From NCBI RefSeq assembly GCF_000685015.1, contig NZ_BAYA01000009.1:186001-250000 (forward strand): 64,000 bases of DNA, in the 5' to 3' direction. A program made the position numbers and the translations under genes. Below the pieces are notes generated by a model, which made no database searches, was not told the origin of the DNA, and saw only the letters and a program-made list of their open reading frames with translations. Shown one piece after another: positions 1 through 8,981 of the stretch. Numbering within the stretch: the first letter of the stretch is position 1; each line of letters opens with the position of its first letter. This DNA is from Paraburkholderia bannensis NBRC 103871. GTDB taxonomy: Bacteria > Pseudomonadota > Gammaproteobacteria > Burkholderiales > Burkholderiaceae.

Positions 1-286
1 CCAGCGGCTGGAGGTCTTCGTTCGACTCGATCAGGATGGCGCGATCCGCGCCGATCGCCAGCGCCGTGCGCAGCGTTTCCTGCGCCTGCGCCACACCTGC
101 GGACACAGCAATGACTTCCGTCGCCACACCCGCTTCCTTCAGACGCACCGCTTCTTCAACAGCGATTTCGTCGAACGGGTTCATCGACATTTTCACGTTC
201 GCGATGTCGACGCCCGTGCCGTCCGACTTCACACGAACCTTCACGTTGTAATCGACTACGCGCTTGACTGGCACAAGGACTTTCAT
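1..286 (-). CDS. etfB: Electron transfer flavoprotein beta subunit, N-terminal part (gene runs off the window)
   Basis: Translating the minus strand from the ATG at 286 gives a protein beginning [19 protein letters not shown], followed by [16 protein letters not shown] and GADRAIL. This is the classic start of the ETF beta subunit (AMP-binding Rossmann-like domain). About 95 residues of an expected ~249 are present; the rest lies beyond position 1. ETF is a cytoplasmic FAD/AMP heterodimer that takes electrons from acyl-CoA and related dehydrogenases and passes them to ETF-ubiquinone oxidoreductase. The partner etfA normally lies directly downstream, outside the window. A terminator at 465-489 separates it from metQ, so it probably has its own promoter in 290-460. 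Identification is confident; only the truncation limits it. Confidence 0.93.
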   Translation of the reverse strand, partial: MKVLVPVKRVVDYNVKVRVKSDGTGVDIANVKMSMNPFDEIAVEEAVRLKEAGVATEVIAVSAGVAQAQETLRTALAIGADRAILIESNEDLQPL

Positions 287-464
287 TCACATGCTCCGAA
301 GTTACGAATACGTCAACCTGGCGGACATTATAGCGATAGCGTTCCCGCACGCACCCGCCGCCAGCATTTTTCCCGCACGACCCGCTTTGCAGTCGCAGCC
401 GCCCCATTTTCGCGGCTGGCTGCCTTGTTCGCCAGTAGCGAACGGTCGTGCGATTTTATGTCGG

Positions 465-489
465 AAAAAACCCGGGCTCAAGCCCGGGC
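465..489 (-). terminator. Rho-independent terminator after metQ
   Basis: The arm CCCGGGC at 471-477 pairs with GCCCGGG at 482-488 around a four-base loop. On the minus strand the hairpin is followed by six T residues (complement of 465-470). It lies about 50 bases past the metQ stop and closes the metNIQ transcript before etfB. Confidence 0.85.
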
Positions 490-540
490 TCCGACTGAAT
501 TCTCTATCTAATTCGTCGCGGCTGGACTCGCCCACCAGAA

Positions 541-1338
541 TTACCAGGAGGCGATCACCGCCCCGCCGAACTTCTGCTCGATGTACTGCTTCACTTCCGG
601 CGACCGGTAGGCCGCCGCCAGCTTCGCCGCCCACGGCTTGTTGCGGTCTTCTGCACGGATCGCAAGGATATTGACATACGGCCCGTGCGGATCTTCCATC
701 GCAATGGCGTCGGCCTTCGGCTTGAGCCCGGCCTGCATCGCGAAATTCGTATTGATCGCGGCGGCGTCCACATCGTCGAGCGAACGCGGAATCTGCGCCG
801 CGTCGAGTTCGACGATCTTCAGCTTCCTGGGGTTATCCACGATGTCGATGGGCGTGGCCTTCAGACCTGCACTGGCGCGCAGCTTGATGAGGCCTTGCGT
901 CTGCAACAGCAGCAACGCGCGCCCGCCATTGGTCGGGTCATTAGGCACCGCAATCCGCGCGCCTGGTTTGAGCTGCGTCAGCGTCTTGATCTTCTTCGAG
1001 TAAATGCCCATCGGGAAAGTGACCGTGTCCGCAAGCTTCACGAGCTTGTAGCCACGATCCTTCACCTGCGCATCCAGATACGGCTCGTGCTGGTAGCTGT
1101 TGGCGTCGAGATCGCCGCCCGCCAGCGCCGCATTCGGCTGCACGTAATCCGAGAACTCGACGATCTTGATGTCGAGGCCGTTCTTCGCCGCGACGCGCTT
1201 CACCACTTCCATCACCTGCTCGTGCGGGCCGCCCGTCACGCCCACCTTGATGGTCTCGTCCGCATTCGCGAGAAGCGGCGCGGCGAGCACGGCGGCGCCA
1301 AGCGCCGCAGCCAGCCCAATCACAAAACGACGTTGCAT
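541..1338 (-). CDS. metQ: D-methionine ABC transporter, substrate-binding protein MetQ (NlpA family)
   Basis: This 265-residue protein has the NlpA/MetQ fold: IKVGVTGGPHEQVMEVV near the mature start, then GDLDANSYQHEPYLD and AIRAEDRNKPWAAKL. It binds methionine in the periplasm and delivers it to MetNI. The ATG at 1338 is preferred over an in-frame TTG two codons upstream because AAAGG lies 5' of it. The signal peptide (about residues 1-26, Ala-Asn-Ala before Asp27) has no lipobox cysteine, so unlike E. coli MetQ it looks like a soluble periplasmic protein, not a lipoprotein. It is last in the metN-metI-metQ operon, about 96 bases after metI, and is followed by a terminator. Methionine as ligand is inferred from the operon; related NlpA proteins can bind other amino acids. 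Confidence 0.93.
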   Translation of the reverse strand: MQRRFVIGLAAALGAAVLAAPLLANADETIKVGVTGGPHEQVMEVVKRVAAKNGLDIKIVEFSDYVQPNAALAGGDLDANSYQHEPYLDAQVKDRGYKLVKLADTVTFPMGIYSKKIKTLTQLKPGARIAVPNDPTNGGRALLLLQTQGLIKLRASAGLKATPIDIVDNPRKLKIVELDAAQIPRSLDDVDAAAINTNFAMQAGLKPKADAIAMEDPHGPYVNILAIRAEDRNKPWAAKLAAAYRSPEVKQYIEQKFGGAVIASW

Positions 1339-1434
1339 AACCAAACCTTTGTCTCTGTAGTTATTGATCTATAGCGAAAAAACGCCTGGCCAGCCTCGTC
1401 GGTTTGGACGATCCGCTTACTGCGCTTACTGCGG

Positions 1435-2088
1435 TTACTTGTGGCTCAGGCGCCGCACCAGCCAGTCGCCGAACGACTGCACGATCTGCACGAACACGAT
1501 CAGCACCACGACGACCAGCAACATGACTTCCGGCTCGAAGCGCTGATAGCCATAGCGGATACCCAGGTCACCCAGGCCGCCGCCGCCGATCGCACCGGCC
1601 ATTGCCGAATAGCCGACCAGCGAAATGAACGTGATCGTCAGCCCCGCCACCACGCCAGGCAGCGACTCAGGCAGCAGCACCTTGAAAACGATCTGGCTGG
1701 TGGTCGCGCCCATCGACTGCGCGGCTTCGATCAGGCCGCGATCGACTTCACGCAGAGCCGTTTCGACCAGACGCGCGATGAACGGCGCGGCGGAGATCGT
1801 CAGCGGCACGATGGCAGCGGCCGTGCCGATCGACGACCCGACCACGACGCGCGTAAACGGAATCACGGCGACCAGCAGGATGATGAACGGCGTCGAGCGC
1901 ACGGCGTTGACGACCACGCCCATCGCGCGATTGACGGCCACGTTCTGCAGCACGCCGTTGCGGTCGGTCAGATAGAGCAGCACGCCGAGCGGCAAGCCCA
2001 CGGCCGCGCCGACCAGTCCGGAAATGCCCACCATGATGAGCGTCTCCCAGAACGACTGGACGAACATATCGAACATTTCACTCCACAT
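1435..2088 (-). CDS. metI: Methionine ABC transporter, permease MetI
   Basis: This 217-residue inner-membrane permease matches the usual MetI length. It has about five hydrophobic segments and the cytoplasmic EAA loop ([20 protein letters not shown]), which contacts the ATPase MetN. The start MWSEMFDMF at 2088 overlaps the metN stop by 11 bases, a typical translationally coupled arrangement. An upstream in-frame extension (MWWWRSCP) is not part of the family and was discarded. With MetN and MetQ it forms the methionine uptake transporter. Confidence 0.95.
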   Translation of the reverse strand: MWSEMFDMFVQSFWETLIMVGISGLVGAAVGLPLGVLLYLTDRNGVLQNVAVNRAMGVVVNAVRSTPFIILLVAVIPFTRVVVGSSIGTAAAIVPLTISAAPFIARLVETALREVDRGLIEAAQSMGATTSQIVFKVLLPESLPGVVAGLTITFISLVGYSAMAGAIGGGGLGDLGIRYGYQRFEPEVMLLVVVVLIVFVQIVQSFGDWLVRRLSHK

Positions 2089-3115
2089 GGGACAGCTCCT
2101 CCACCACCACACCCTGCTCGCGCAGCCACGTCATGGCCTGCGCCACCTTCACCGCATCGCCGCCCGCGAGCACCGCGAGCGAGCCGAACGCCTGCCCCTG
2201 GATCTCGTCGATCTGGCCATGCAGGATGTTGAAATCGAGTTCGAAGCGGCGAATCGTCTCCGAGAGCACCGGCTGGTCGACACCCGAGCCCTTGAAGGCG
2301 AGGCGCAGCAGGTGCGCGTTGCCCTTGGCCAGACGTTCGACCACGCGCGCCTTGAGCGTGGGCGGCAGTTCCTGGGCGATCACGTCGCCGAGCAGCGCGC
2401 GCGTGACTTCGTGGTGCGGCTGGAGAAACACGTCGAGCACCGGCCCGGTTTCCACCACCCGGCCCGCGTCGAGCACGGCCACGCGGTCGCAGACCTGTTT
2501 AATCACTTCCATCTGGTGCGTGATCATCACGATGGTCAGGTTCAGTTCGCGATTGATCTTGCGCAGCAGATCGAGAATCGCGCGCGTGGTTTCCGGGTCG
2601 AGCGCCGAAGTCGCTTCGTCGGAAAGCAGCACCTTCGGCTTGCTGGCCAGTGCGCGCGCAATACCCACGCGCTGCTTCTGGCCGCCGCTGATCTGCGACG
2701 GATAGCGGTCTTTCTGCGCCGTGAGGCCGACCAGTTCGAGCAGCGGCAGCACCGCTTCTTCGATCTGGGCGCGCTTCATGCCCGCGAGTTCGAGCGGCAG
2801 CGCCACGTTGTCGAACACCGTGCGCGAGGACAACAGGTTGAAGTGCTGGAAGATCATGCCGATCTCGCGGCGCGCTTCGCGCAGGTCGGCGCTGGAGAGC
2901 GTCGTGAGCGTGCGCCCGTTGACGACGATGTCGCCTTCGGTGGGTCGCGTGAGCAGATTGAGGGTGCGTACGAGCGTACTCTTGCCCGCGCCGCTGCGGC
3001 CGATGATGCCGAACACCTCGCCCTGCGGAATCGTCAGATTGACGTTGTGCAGCGCCTCGACCCAGCCGCCTTGCGGGCCGGCGAAGCGCTGGAACACGTT
3101 TCGAATTTCGATCAT
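2078..3115 (-). CDS. metN: Methionine ABC transporter, ATP-binding protein MetN
   Basis: This 345-residue ABC ATPase starts [11 protein letters not shown] at 3115. Walker A is GRSGAGKST (about residues 39-47), the signature is [15 protein letters not shown] and Walker B is [12 protein letters not shown]. The last ~100 residues form the C-terminal NIL/ACT-like domain that in E. coli MetN binds methionine and inhibits transport, so end-product inhibition is expected here. A 22-residue in-frame upstream extension was rejected because family members begin at MIxI. First gene of metNIQ; its promoter should lie in 3116-3300. I saw no SAM riboswitch upstream. Confidence 0.96.
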   Translation of the reverse strand: MIEIRNVFQRFAGPQGGWVEALHNVNLTIPQGEVFGIIGRSGAGKSTLVRTLNLLTRPTEGDIVVNGRTLTTLSSADLREARREIGMIFQHFNLLSSRTVFDNVALPLELAGMKRAQIEEAVLPLLELVGLTAQKDRYPSQISGGQKQRVGIARALASKPKVLLSDEATSALDPETTRAILDLLRKINRELNLTIVMITHQMEVIKQVCDRVAVLDAGRVVETGPVLDVFLQPHHEVTRALLGDVIAQELPPTLKARVVERLAKGNAHLLRLAFKGSGVDQPVLSETIRRFELDFNILHGQIDEIQGQAFGSLAVLAGGDAVKVAQAMTWLREQGVVVEELSHVE

Positions 3116-3410
3116 GAAAAAAACGAAACGGCGGGGTGTGCCGTGCGCCACAGGAATCTTGCAACGATCTTTCAACCGCACAAGCCACGTCGCACCGGCA
3201 GACTGCCGCCGTTTGATGGACTGGAATCAACTCGACATTTTACCCTGGCCGGCAAAATTCCTTTTAATAATCAATTCCGATACTTTCATAACCCAAACGC
3301 ATTAGAGGGATCGTGCGGCGAAATGCGGGTGTGTGCGCGCCGAATCGGCGCTACCCTCCCCCGACTGCCCGATCCCGATAATCAAACCACCAAGGAAAAG
3401 AGGCGCACAT

Positions 3411-4316
3411 ATGGAGACAAGCCAGTTGAACGCCGCTGCACACGCGGTACCGAGCGGTTACGGCGCAGCCGAAACCGTCACGCTGCGCGCGCGCGACGGC
3501 GCCGAACTGCCGCTCTACGTCTGGCGCACGGTCGCCAAACCGGCGCGCGCGGCCATCGCGCTGGTTCACGGACTCGCCGAGCATGCGGGGCGCTACACCG
3601 CACTGGCGGCGCGACTGAACGCCGCGGGCATCGACGTCTACGCGATCGACCTGCGCGGCCATGGGCGTGCGAGCGGGCGGCGCGCGACGATCCAGCGCTT
3701 CGACGATTACCTGGACGACGCCGAAGCGCTGATCGCCCATGCATCGGCACAGAGCGCCCGGCGCCACACGCCGCTCTTTCTGATGGGCCACAGCATGGGC
3801 GGGGCGATCGCGGCGCTCTACGCCATCGAGCGCGCGCCGCGTGCGGGCGTGAATTTCGCGGGCCTGCTGCTGTCGAGCGCCGCGCTGGCGCCCGGCCGCG
3901 ACGTGCCGCAGTGGATGATTTCCGCGAGCCGCGTGATGAGCGCGATCTGGCCGCGCTTTCCGGCCATGAAGATCGACGCCGCGTTGCTCGCGCGCGATGC
4001 GGCCGTGGTCGAAGCCAATCGCGCCGATCCGCTCGTGCACCACGGCGCGATTCCCGCGCGCACCGGCGCGGAATTGCTCGAAGCGATGAAGCGTATCGAA
4101 GCGGGCCGCGCGCAATTGCGCCTGCCGGTGCTCGTGTGGCACGGCACCGAAGACAAGCTCACGGAACCCGATGGCAGCCGCGCATTCGGCGAACACGTCG
4201 GCTCGGCCGATCGCACGCTCACGCTGTACGAAGGCAGCTTCCACGAAACGCTCAACGATCTCGACCGCGAGCGCGTGATCGCATCAATGCTGGACTGGAT
4301 CGACCGCCACTGCTGA
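3411..4316 (+). CDS. Alpha/beta hydrolase, monoacylglycerol lipase-like (serine aminopeptidase S33 domain)
   Basis: This 301-residue alpha/beta hydrolase has an oxyanion-hole segment LVHGLAEHAGRY (about residues 51-62), nucleophile elbow GHSMGG (Ser128), acid WHGTEDKLTEPDG (Asp248) and general base SFHETLND (His278). This order and spacing match bacterial monoacylglycerol lipases and lysophospholipases. It probably hydrolyses monoacylglycerols or short lipid esters in the cytoplasm; no signal peptide is visible. The ATG at 3411 is preceded by AAGGAAAAGAGG, a purine-rich ribosome site; a 26-residue in-frame extension upstream was dropped. It is a single gene between divergent metN and the convergent crotonase gene, with only six bases before the crotonase stop. 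Substrate not determinable from sequence. Confidence 0.88.
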   Translation: METSQLNAAAHAVPSGYGAAETVTLRARDGAELPLYVWRTVAKPARAAIALVHGLAEHAGRYTALAARLNAAGIDVYAIDLRGHGRASGRRATIQRFDDYLDDAEALIAHASAQSARRHTPLFLMGHSMGGAIAALYAIERAPRAGVNFAGLLLSSAALAPGRDVPQWMISASRVMSAIWPRFPAMKIDAALLARDAAVVEANRADPLVHHGAIPARTGAELLEAMKRIEAGRAQLRLPVLVWHGTEDKLTEPDGSRAFGEHVGSADRTLTLYEGSFHETLNDLDRERVIASMLDWIDRHC

Positions 4317-4322
4317 ACGGGG

Positions 4323-5105
4323 CTACTTCGCGCCCCGCTTGTCGATAAACGCCTGCACGCCGTCGAGCGCCGGATCCGTCATCATGTTGCACGCCATGGT
4401 CTGCCCGGCGAGTTGGTACGCAGCCTCGACACTCATTTCGAGCTGCCGGTAGAAGAGTCCCTTGCCCGCCTCGACCGCCTCGCGCGGCTTGGCGCAGATC
4501 CTGGCGGCGAGCGCCGTCACGGCTTCATCGAGTTCGTCAGGCGGCACGACGCGATTGACGAGTCCTTCGCGCAGCGCCGTCGGCGCGTCGATGAAGTCCC
4601 CCGTCATCAGCATCTCGAAGGCCGCTTTGCGCGACACGTTGCGCGTGAGCGGCACCGCAGGCGTCGAACAGAACAGCCCAAGGTTGATGCCCGACACCGC
4701 AAAGCGCGCGCAGTCGGCCGCCACGGCGAGATCGCACATCGCGACAAGCTGGCAACCCGCCGCCGTCGCCACGCCCTGGACCCGCGCGATCACGGGCTGC
4801 GGCAGCGTCTGGATCGCCAGCATCATCTTCGAGCAGCGTGCGAACAGCGCCTTGTAGTAGTCGAGCGAGGGCGTGGCGCGCATCTCCTTGAGATCGTGGC
4901 CCGCGCAGAACGCGCGCCCTGCCGCTGCGATCACGACCACGCGCGCATCGGATTTCGCGATAGCGGCAAGCTGGGCCTGCAAGGCGTCGATGAGCGCTTC
5001 GGAGAGCGCGTTGAACGCGTCGGGCCGATTCAAGGTAAGACGCACGACGCCCGCAACGCCATACGCGTCGTACGTCACATCGATCAGCGGGGAATCCTGG
5101 TGCAT
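4323..5105 (-). CDS. Enoyl-CoA hydratase/isomerase family protein, ECHDC3-like, lacking the usual catalytic glutamates
   Basis: This 260-residue crotonase-fold protein starts MHQDSPLIDVTYDAYG. CoA and oxyanion-hole elements are visible (AGRAFCAGHDLKEM; GVATAAGCQLVAMCD). The two catalytic glutamates of true enoyl-CoA hydratases (GGCE and PE positions) are replaced: the sequence reads AGCQL and AVSGINLGLF. The string GLFCSTPAVPLTR is the signature of the ECHDC3-like subgroup, whose biochemical reaction is unsettled, so hydration should not be assumed. It sits 32 bases downstream of the deacetylase-family gene on the same strand and is probably co-transcribed with it. Confidence 0.86.
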   Translation of the reverse strand: MHQDSPLIDVTYDAYGVAGVVRLTLNRPDAFNALSEALIDALQAQLAAIAKSDARVVVIAAAGRAFCAGHDLKEMRATPSLDYYKALFARCSKMMLAIQTLPQPVIARVQGVATAAGCQLVAMCDLAVAADCARFAVSGINLGLFCSTPAVPLTRNVSRKAAFEMLMTGDFIDAPTALREGLVNRVVPPDELDEAVTALAARICAKPREAVEAGKGLFYRQLEMSVEAAYQLAGQTMACNMMTDPALDGVQAFIDKRGAK

Positions 5106-5137
5106 GACGCTGTGCTCCCTGGCAACGCCCTGGACAA

Positions 5138-6097
5138 TCAGATGCCGGCCATCACGCGCAGATGCGCCACCACGCTGCGCCCCAGCGCCGAGAGGTTGTA
5201 GCCGCCTTCGAGACAACTCACGATGCGCCCCTTCGCGTGACGTTTGGCGACATCGACGATCTGCTCGGTGATCCACGCGTAGTCGTCCTCGACGAGACCC
5301 ATGTTGCCGAGATCGTCCTCGCGATGCGCGTCGAAGCCCGCCGAGACGAACACCATCTCCGGCTTGAATTCGTGCAGGCGCGGCAGCCACAGAATGTCGA
5401 TGGCCTCGCGCACCTCCATGCCTTTGGTGCGCGCCGCCATCGGCACGTTGACCATGTTCGGTGCCTGGTTGTCGGCGCCCGAGAACGGATAGAACGGATG
5501 CTGGAAGATGCTGCACATGAGCACGCGCGAATCGCCCGCGAACGCGGCTTCCGTACCGTTGCCGTGATGCACGTCAAAGTCGACGACGGCCACGCGTGAC
5601 AGGCCATGCACGTCGAGCGCATGGCGCGCCGCGACGGCGACGTTGTTAAAGAAGCAAAAGCCCATCGCGCGCGCGGGCTCGGCGTGATGGCCGGGCGGGC
5701 GCACGCTGCAGAATGCGTTCTCGTAGCGGCCCGCGATCACGGCGTCCGTCGCGGCAACGGCGGCGCCCGCCGCGCGCAAGGCGGCCTGCCACGTGTGCGG
5801 GTTCATCGAGGTATCGGGGTCGATCGCGGCGTAGCCTTCCTGCGGCGCGAGCTGGCGCAGGTAATCGATATGCGCCTGGGTGTGCACGCGCAGGAGCGCG
5901 GCTTCGTCCGCGAGCGGCGCGGAGTCGTCGCGCTCGATCAGCGCGTCGATGCGGCTGGCGATGAGCTGGTCTTCGATGGCCTGCAGGCGTGCGGGGCATT
6001 CGGGATGCCACTCGCCCATTTCATGCAGCAGACAGTCGGGATGCGTGAAAAAACCGGTCGTCATGTGTCGTACTGGCCGCGGCGCACGCAGGCGCAT
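5138..6097 (-). CDS. Histone deacetylase superfamily protein (class II, acetylpolyamine/acetoin-utilisation type)
   Basis: The protein has 319 residues from the ATG at 6097, which has GGAGA six bases upstream; homologues usually begin at the internal MTTGFFTHPDC (ATG at 6064, 308 residues), so the true start could be either. The arginase/deacetylase fold is clear: RPPGHHAEPARAMGFCFFNN holds the His-His charge relay, DFDVHHGNGTE gives the Asp/His zinc ligands, and AGFDAHREDDLG gives the third ligand. It is a cytoplasmic Zn-dependent amidohydrolase; bacterial members deacetylate acetylpolyamines, acetoin-pathway proteins or small amides. It is followed closely by the crotonase-like gene. The actual substrate cannot be read from the sequence. 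Confidence 0.9.
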   Translation of the reverse strand: MRLRAPRPVRHMTTGFFTHPDCLLHEMGEWHPECPARLQAIEDQLIASRIDALIERDDSAPLADEAALLRVHTQAHIDYLRQLAPQEGYAAIDPDTSMNPHTWQAALRAAGAAVAATDAVIAGRYENAFCSVRPPGHHAEPARAMGFCFFNNVAVAARHALDVHGLSRVAVVDFDVHHGNGTEAAFAGDSRVLMCSIFQHPFYPFSGADNQAPNMVNVPMAARTKGMEVREAIDILWLPRLHEFKPEMVFVSAGFDAHREDDLGNMGLVEDDYAWITEQIVDVAKRHAKGRIVSCLEGGYNLSALGRSVVAHLRVMAGI

Positions 6098-6274
6098 CGC
6101 GGGTCTCCATCAGGTCTTTCGTCGGGGTGCTGCGCAGGGATTCGCAACAGTCGCGCGGGCCGCGGTCAAGCGCGGGTTAGCGTCACGTTACCACACGGCC
6201 ACTGCATCGATTGCGCCAGCAGGCGTGCGAGGTGCGCCGCCATCGCGTTCCCCACGTGCGCAAGCCCATCAGGC

Positions 6275-6303
6275 TTAGTGCGCGCGAAGTGCTCGGGTAT
6301 ACT
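6275..6303 (+). promoter_or_regulatory. Candidate sigma-70 promoter for mltB
   Basis: A TATACT box at 6298-6303 has TTAGTG at 6275-6280 with a 17-base spacer, about 43 bases before the mltB ATG. The -10 is strong, the -35 weak. Confidence 0.4.
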
Positions 6304-6345
6304 GCCCCGCACCCCTTTCTCCCGTTCAGATCCCGCTCGCCTCCC

Positions 6346-7710
6346 ATGACGCACACGTCCGCGCAAAAGTCCGCTCCGTCAGTTTCCGGCCACCCGCGCA
6401 TTTCGTCTTTCGCCCTCGCGCTCTGCACTGCGGCGGCGCTGTGGACTGGCGCCGCGCATGCGCAATCCGCTCCGCCGGCTCCCGCAGCGTCCACTGCGAA
6501 GCGCAAGCCCGTGACGCTCGCCCAGGCGCAGCCGCAACAGGCTTCGCAAGGCCAGACGTTCGAAGAGGAAATCGTCCCGCAGCGCTACGCGAACAATCCG
6601 AACGTCGATGCCTTCATCAACGACATGGTCGCGCGCTACGACTTCAACGCCGATGCGCTGCACGCCCTGTTCGCAAGCGCCAGCTACTCGGCGACGGCGG
6701 TGAAACTGGTCACGCCCTCGCCCACGCCGGGCACGAAAAACTGGCGCGCGTATCAGGCGCGCTTTCTCGACACCGTGCGCATCAATGCGGGCGTGAAATT
6801 CTGGCGCGCGAACCAGGCGACGCTCCAACGCGCATCGGACGAGTTCGGCGTGCCGCCGGAGGTGATTGTCGGCATCATCGGCGTGGAGACGATCTACGGC
6901 CGTTACATGGGCAACTTCCGCGTGCTCGACGCACTCACGACGCTCGCGTTCGATTATCCGGATACGCCCAATCGCGCCGACCGCATGGCGACGTTCCGCA
7001 AGAATCTCGAAGACTACCTGGTGTGGACGCGCGATGCGCAGCTCGATCCGTCGTCGGTGCTGGGTTCGTACACGGGCGCGATCGGCATTCCGCAGTTCCT
7101 GCCGAGCAGCATCGTGCAATACGCCGTCGACTACGAAGGCAATCACCATATCGACCTGCGCGCAAGCACGGCCGATGCGATCGGCAGCGTCGCGAACTAT
7201 CTGAAGCAGAACGGCTGGGAAACGGGTCGCCCGGTGGTGTGGAAGATCGCCAACGATGCGGGCAGCCAGGGCATTGCGCAGGCCGCCGCCGACGGCAAGC
7301 CGGATCCGCGCTGGCCGCTGGTGCAGTTGCTGCGCTCGGGTCTCGCGCTCAACGAGCCGAATGTCGATATCGCAGCCGAAGGCGGCACGCCGGTCACCGT
7401 GATCGATCTGCCGACTCCCGGTCGCGCGACCGAGTACATGCTGGGCCTGAAGAACTTCTATGTGATCACGCGCTATAACCGCAGCTTCTTTTACGCGCTG
7501 TCGGTGTATCAGCTTGGCCAGCGCGTGAAGGCACAGATGCTGGCGTCGCAGTCCGGCGCCGATGCCGGCGCAGACACGGGCGGCGATGTTGGCGGCGATG
7601 TGAGCACCGGGCCGTCGAACGGCACGACGACGCTCACGCCGCAGCAGTTACAGCAATTGCAGCAACTGCGCCAGGCACGCCCCACGCAACCTCAGGCGCA
7701 GCCGCAATAA
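6346..7710 (+). CDS. mltB: Membrane-bound lytic murein transglycosylase B
   Basis: This 454-residue protein starts MTHTSAQKSAP. A long N-region precedes a hydrophobic stretch ending in GAAHAQ, a Sec signal peptide with no obvious lipobox, so it may be soluble periplasmic rather than a lipoprotein. The Slt35/MltB catalytic domain follows: VIVGIIGVETIYGRYMG carries the catalytic Glu (residue 181), then YTGAIGIPQFLPSS and the lysozyme-like AIGSVANYLKQNGW. It cleaves peptidoglycan glycan strands to 1,6-anhydro-muropeptides during wall turnover. The C-terminal ~50 residues are Gly/Asp- and Gln/Pro-rich with Q-L repeats, presumably disordered. In-frame codons upstream of 6346 were excluded because they put charged sequence before the signal peptide. 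Confidence 0.92.
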   Translation: MTHTSAQKSAPSVSGHPRISSFALALCTAAALWTGAAHAQSAPPAPAASTAKRKPVTLAQAQPQQASQGQTFEEEIVPQRYANNPNVDAFINDMVARYDFNADALHALFASASYSATAVKLVTPSPTPGTKNWRAYQARFLDTVRINAGVKFWRANQATLQRASDEFGVPPEVIVGIIGVETIYGRYMGNFRVLDALTTLAFDYPDTPNRADRMATFRKNLEDYLVWTRDAQLDPSSVLGSYTGAIGIPQFLPSSIVQYAVDYEGNHHIDLRASTADAIGSVANYLKQNGWETGRPVVWKIANDAGSQGIAQAAADGKPDPRWPLVQLLRSGLALNEPNVDIAAEGGTPVTVIDLPTPGRATEYMLGLKNFYVITRYNRSFFYALSVYQLGQRVKAQMLASQSGADAGADTGGDVGGDVSTGPSNGTTTLTPQQLQQLQQLRQARPTQPQAQPQ

Positions 7711-7732
7711 CGCACGCTGGATCGCGCCACGA

Positions 7733-7770
7733 AAAAGGGCGGTCTGTCTCACAAGACAGACCGCCCTTTT
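7733..7770. terminator. Bidirectional intrinsic terminator between mltB and cysM
   Basis: A perfect 17-base stem (7733-7749 with 7754-7770) has a four-base loop; each end carries an A- or T-run, so it can stop transcription from both convergent genes. Confidence 0.92.
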
Positions 7771-7823
7771 GTATTCAAGCGCGTCGGCTTGGCAGCGACG
7801 CTCAAGCCACGCTCAAACCATAA

Positions 7824-8726
7824 TCAAGCCGGGAACACGCCCGTCGACAGATAACGGTCGCCGCGATCGCAGACGATGAACACGATCGTCGCATTCTCAA
7901 GCTGGCGCGCGAGACGCATCGCGACTTCGCACGCGCCGCCCGACGAGATGCCCGCGAAGATGCCTTCGACCGAGGCCAGACGGCGCGCCATCGCTTCGGC
8001 GGCGGCCTGGCTCACGTTCTCGACGCGATCCACGCGGCTGCGGTCGAAAATCTTCGGCAGATAGGCTTCGGGCCACTTGCGGATACCCGGAATACGCGAG
8101 CCCTCTTCCGGCTGCGCGCCGACGATCTCGATGGCCGGGTTCTGCTCTTTCAGATATTGCGACGTGCCCATGATCGTGCCCGTCGTACCCATCGACGACA
8201 CGAAGTGCGTGATGCGGCCTTCAGTCTCGCGCCACAGTTCCGGGCCGGTGCCTTCGTAATGGGCAAGCGGATTATCGGGATTGGCGAACTGGTCGAGGAT
8301 GATGCCCTTGCCGTCGCGCTGCATCTGCTCGGCGAGATCGCGAGCGTATTCCATGCCGCCCTTCACCGGCGTGAGCATGATTTCCGCGCCGTAGGCGGCC
8401 ATGCTCTGGCGGCGTTCGATCGAAAGATCCTCCGGCATGATGAGGATCATCTTGTAGCCGCGAATCGCCGCGGCCATCGCCAGCGCGATGCCGGTGTTGC
8501 CGCTCGTCGCTTCGATCAGCGTATCGCCCGGCTTGATGCGGCCGCGCTGCTCCGCCTTGCGGATCATCGACAGCGCGGGGCGGTCCTTGACCGAGCCTGC
8601 CGGGTTGTTGCCTTCCAGCTTGGCCAGCACGATGTTGTTGCGGGCGCGGATTTCATCGTCCGGCAAACGGACGAGTTGCACGAGCGGCGTGTTGCCAATC
8701 GTGTCTTCAATGGTCTTGTATGGCAT
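7824..8726 (-). CDS. cysM: Cysteine synthase B (O-acetylserine/O-phosphoserine sulfhydrylase)
   Basis: This 300-residue PLP-dependent beta-replacement enzyme begins MPYKTIEDTIGNTPLVQLVRL. The PLP lysine is in NPAGSVKDRPALSMI (Lys47), the substrate loop is EATSGNTGIALA, and the phosphate-binding GISSGGACEVAMRLA lies near the C-terminus. Length and sequence (EGNNPAGSVKDRPA) fit CysM rather than the longer CysK. It makes cysteine from O-acetylserine and sulfide, or thiosulfate in CysM types. Monocistronic, between the bidirectional terminator and a 250-base gap to the comEA-like gene. Confidence 0.94.
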   Translation of the reverse strand: MPYKTIEDTIGNTPLVQLVRLPDDEIRARNNIVLAKLEGNNPAGSVKDRPALSMIRKAEQRGRIKPGDTLIEATSGNTGIALAMAAAIRGYKMILIMPEDLSIERRQSMAAYGAEIMLTPVKGGMEYARDLAEQMQRDGKGIILDQFANPDNPLAHYEGTGPELWRETEGRITHFVSSMGTTGTIMGTSQYLKEQNPAIEIVGAQPEEGSRIPGIRKWPEAYLPKIFDRSRVDRVENVSQAAAEAMARRLASVEGIFAGISSGGACEVAMRLARQLENATIVFIVCDRGDRYLSTGVFPA

Positions 8727-8847
8727 AAAAGGTGACGGTCAGGCGCGATTACGTGATTTTTCGATTCTAAACCACGCGGCCTGCCTGCGCTGAGGCGCCC
8801 TGACAGCCCATGCGGACATGAGGGTCGCGAGCGGTCGCGACCGCCGC

Positions 8848-8874
8848 AAAAAGCCCGCGGCCGGAACCGCGGGT
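8848..8874 (-). terminator. Intrinsic terminator after the comEA-like gene
   Basis: The arms CCCGCGG (8854-8860) and CCGCGGG (8867-8873) form a stem followed on the minus strand by five T residues. A second perfect 8-base inverted repeat (8823-8830 with 8835-8842) lies just beyond it and may be a backup hairpin. Confidence 0.75.
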
Positions 8875-8981
8875 TCAACGTCGCCCGAACGGTGGTTGAG
8901 CGGCACCGTGGCGACACCTGAAGGAGACTGCCGCCGCGCCATGCGAGCAAGGTCGCGGCGCGGCTATCACGCGCGCGAGCG

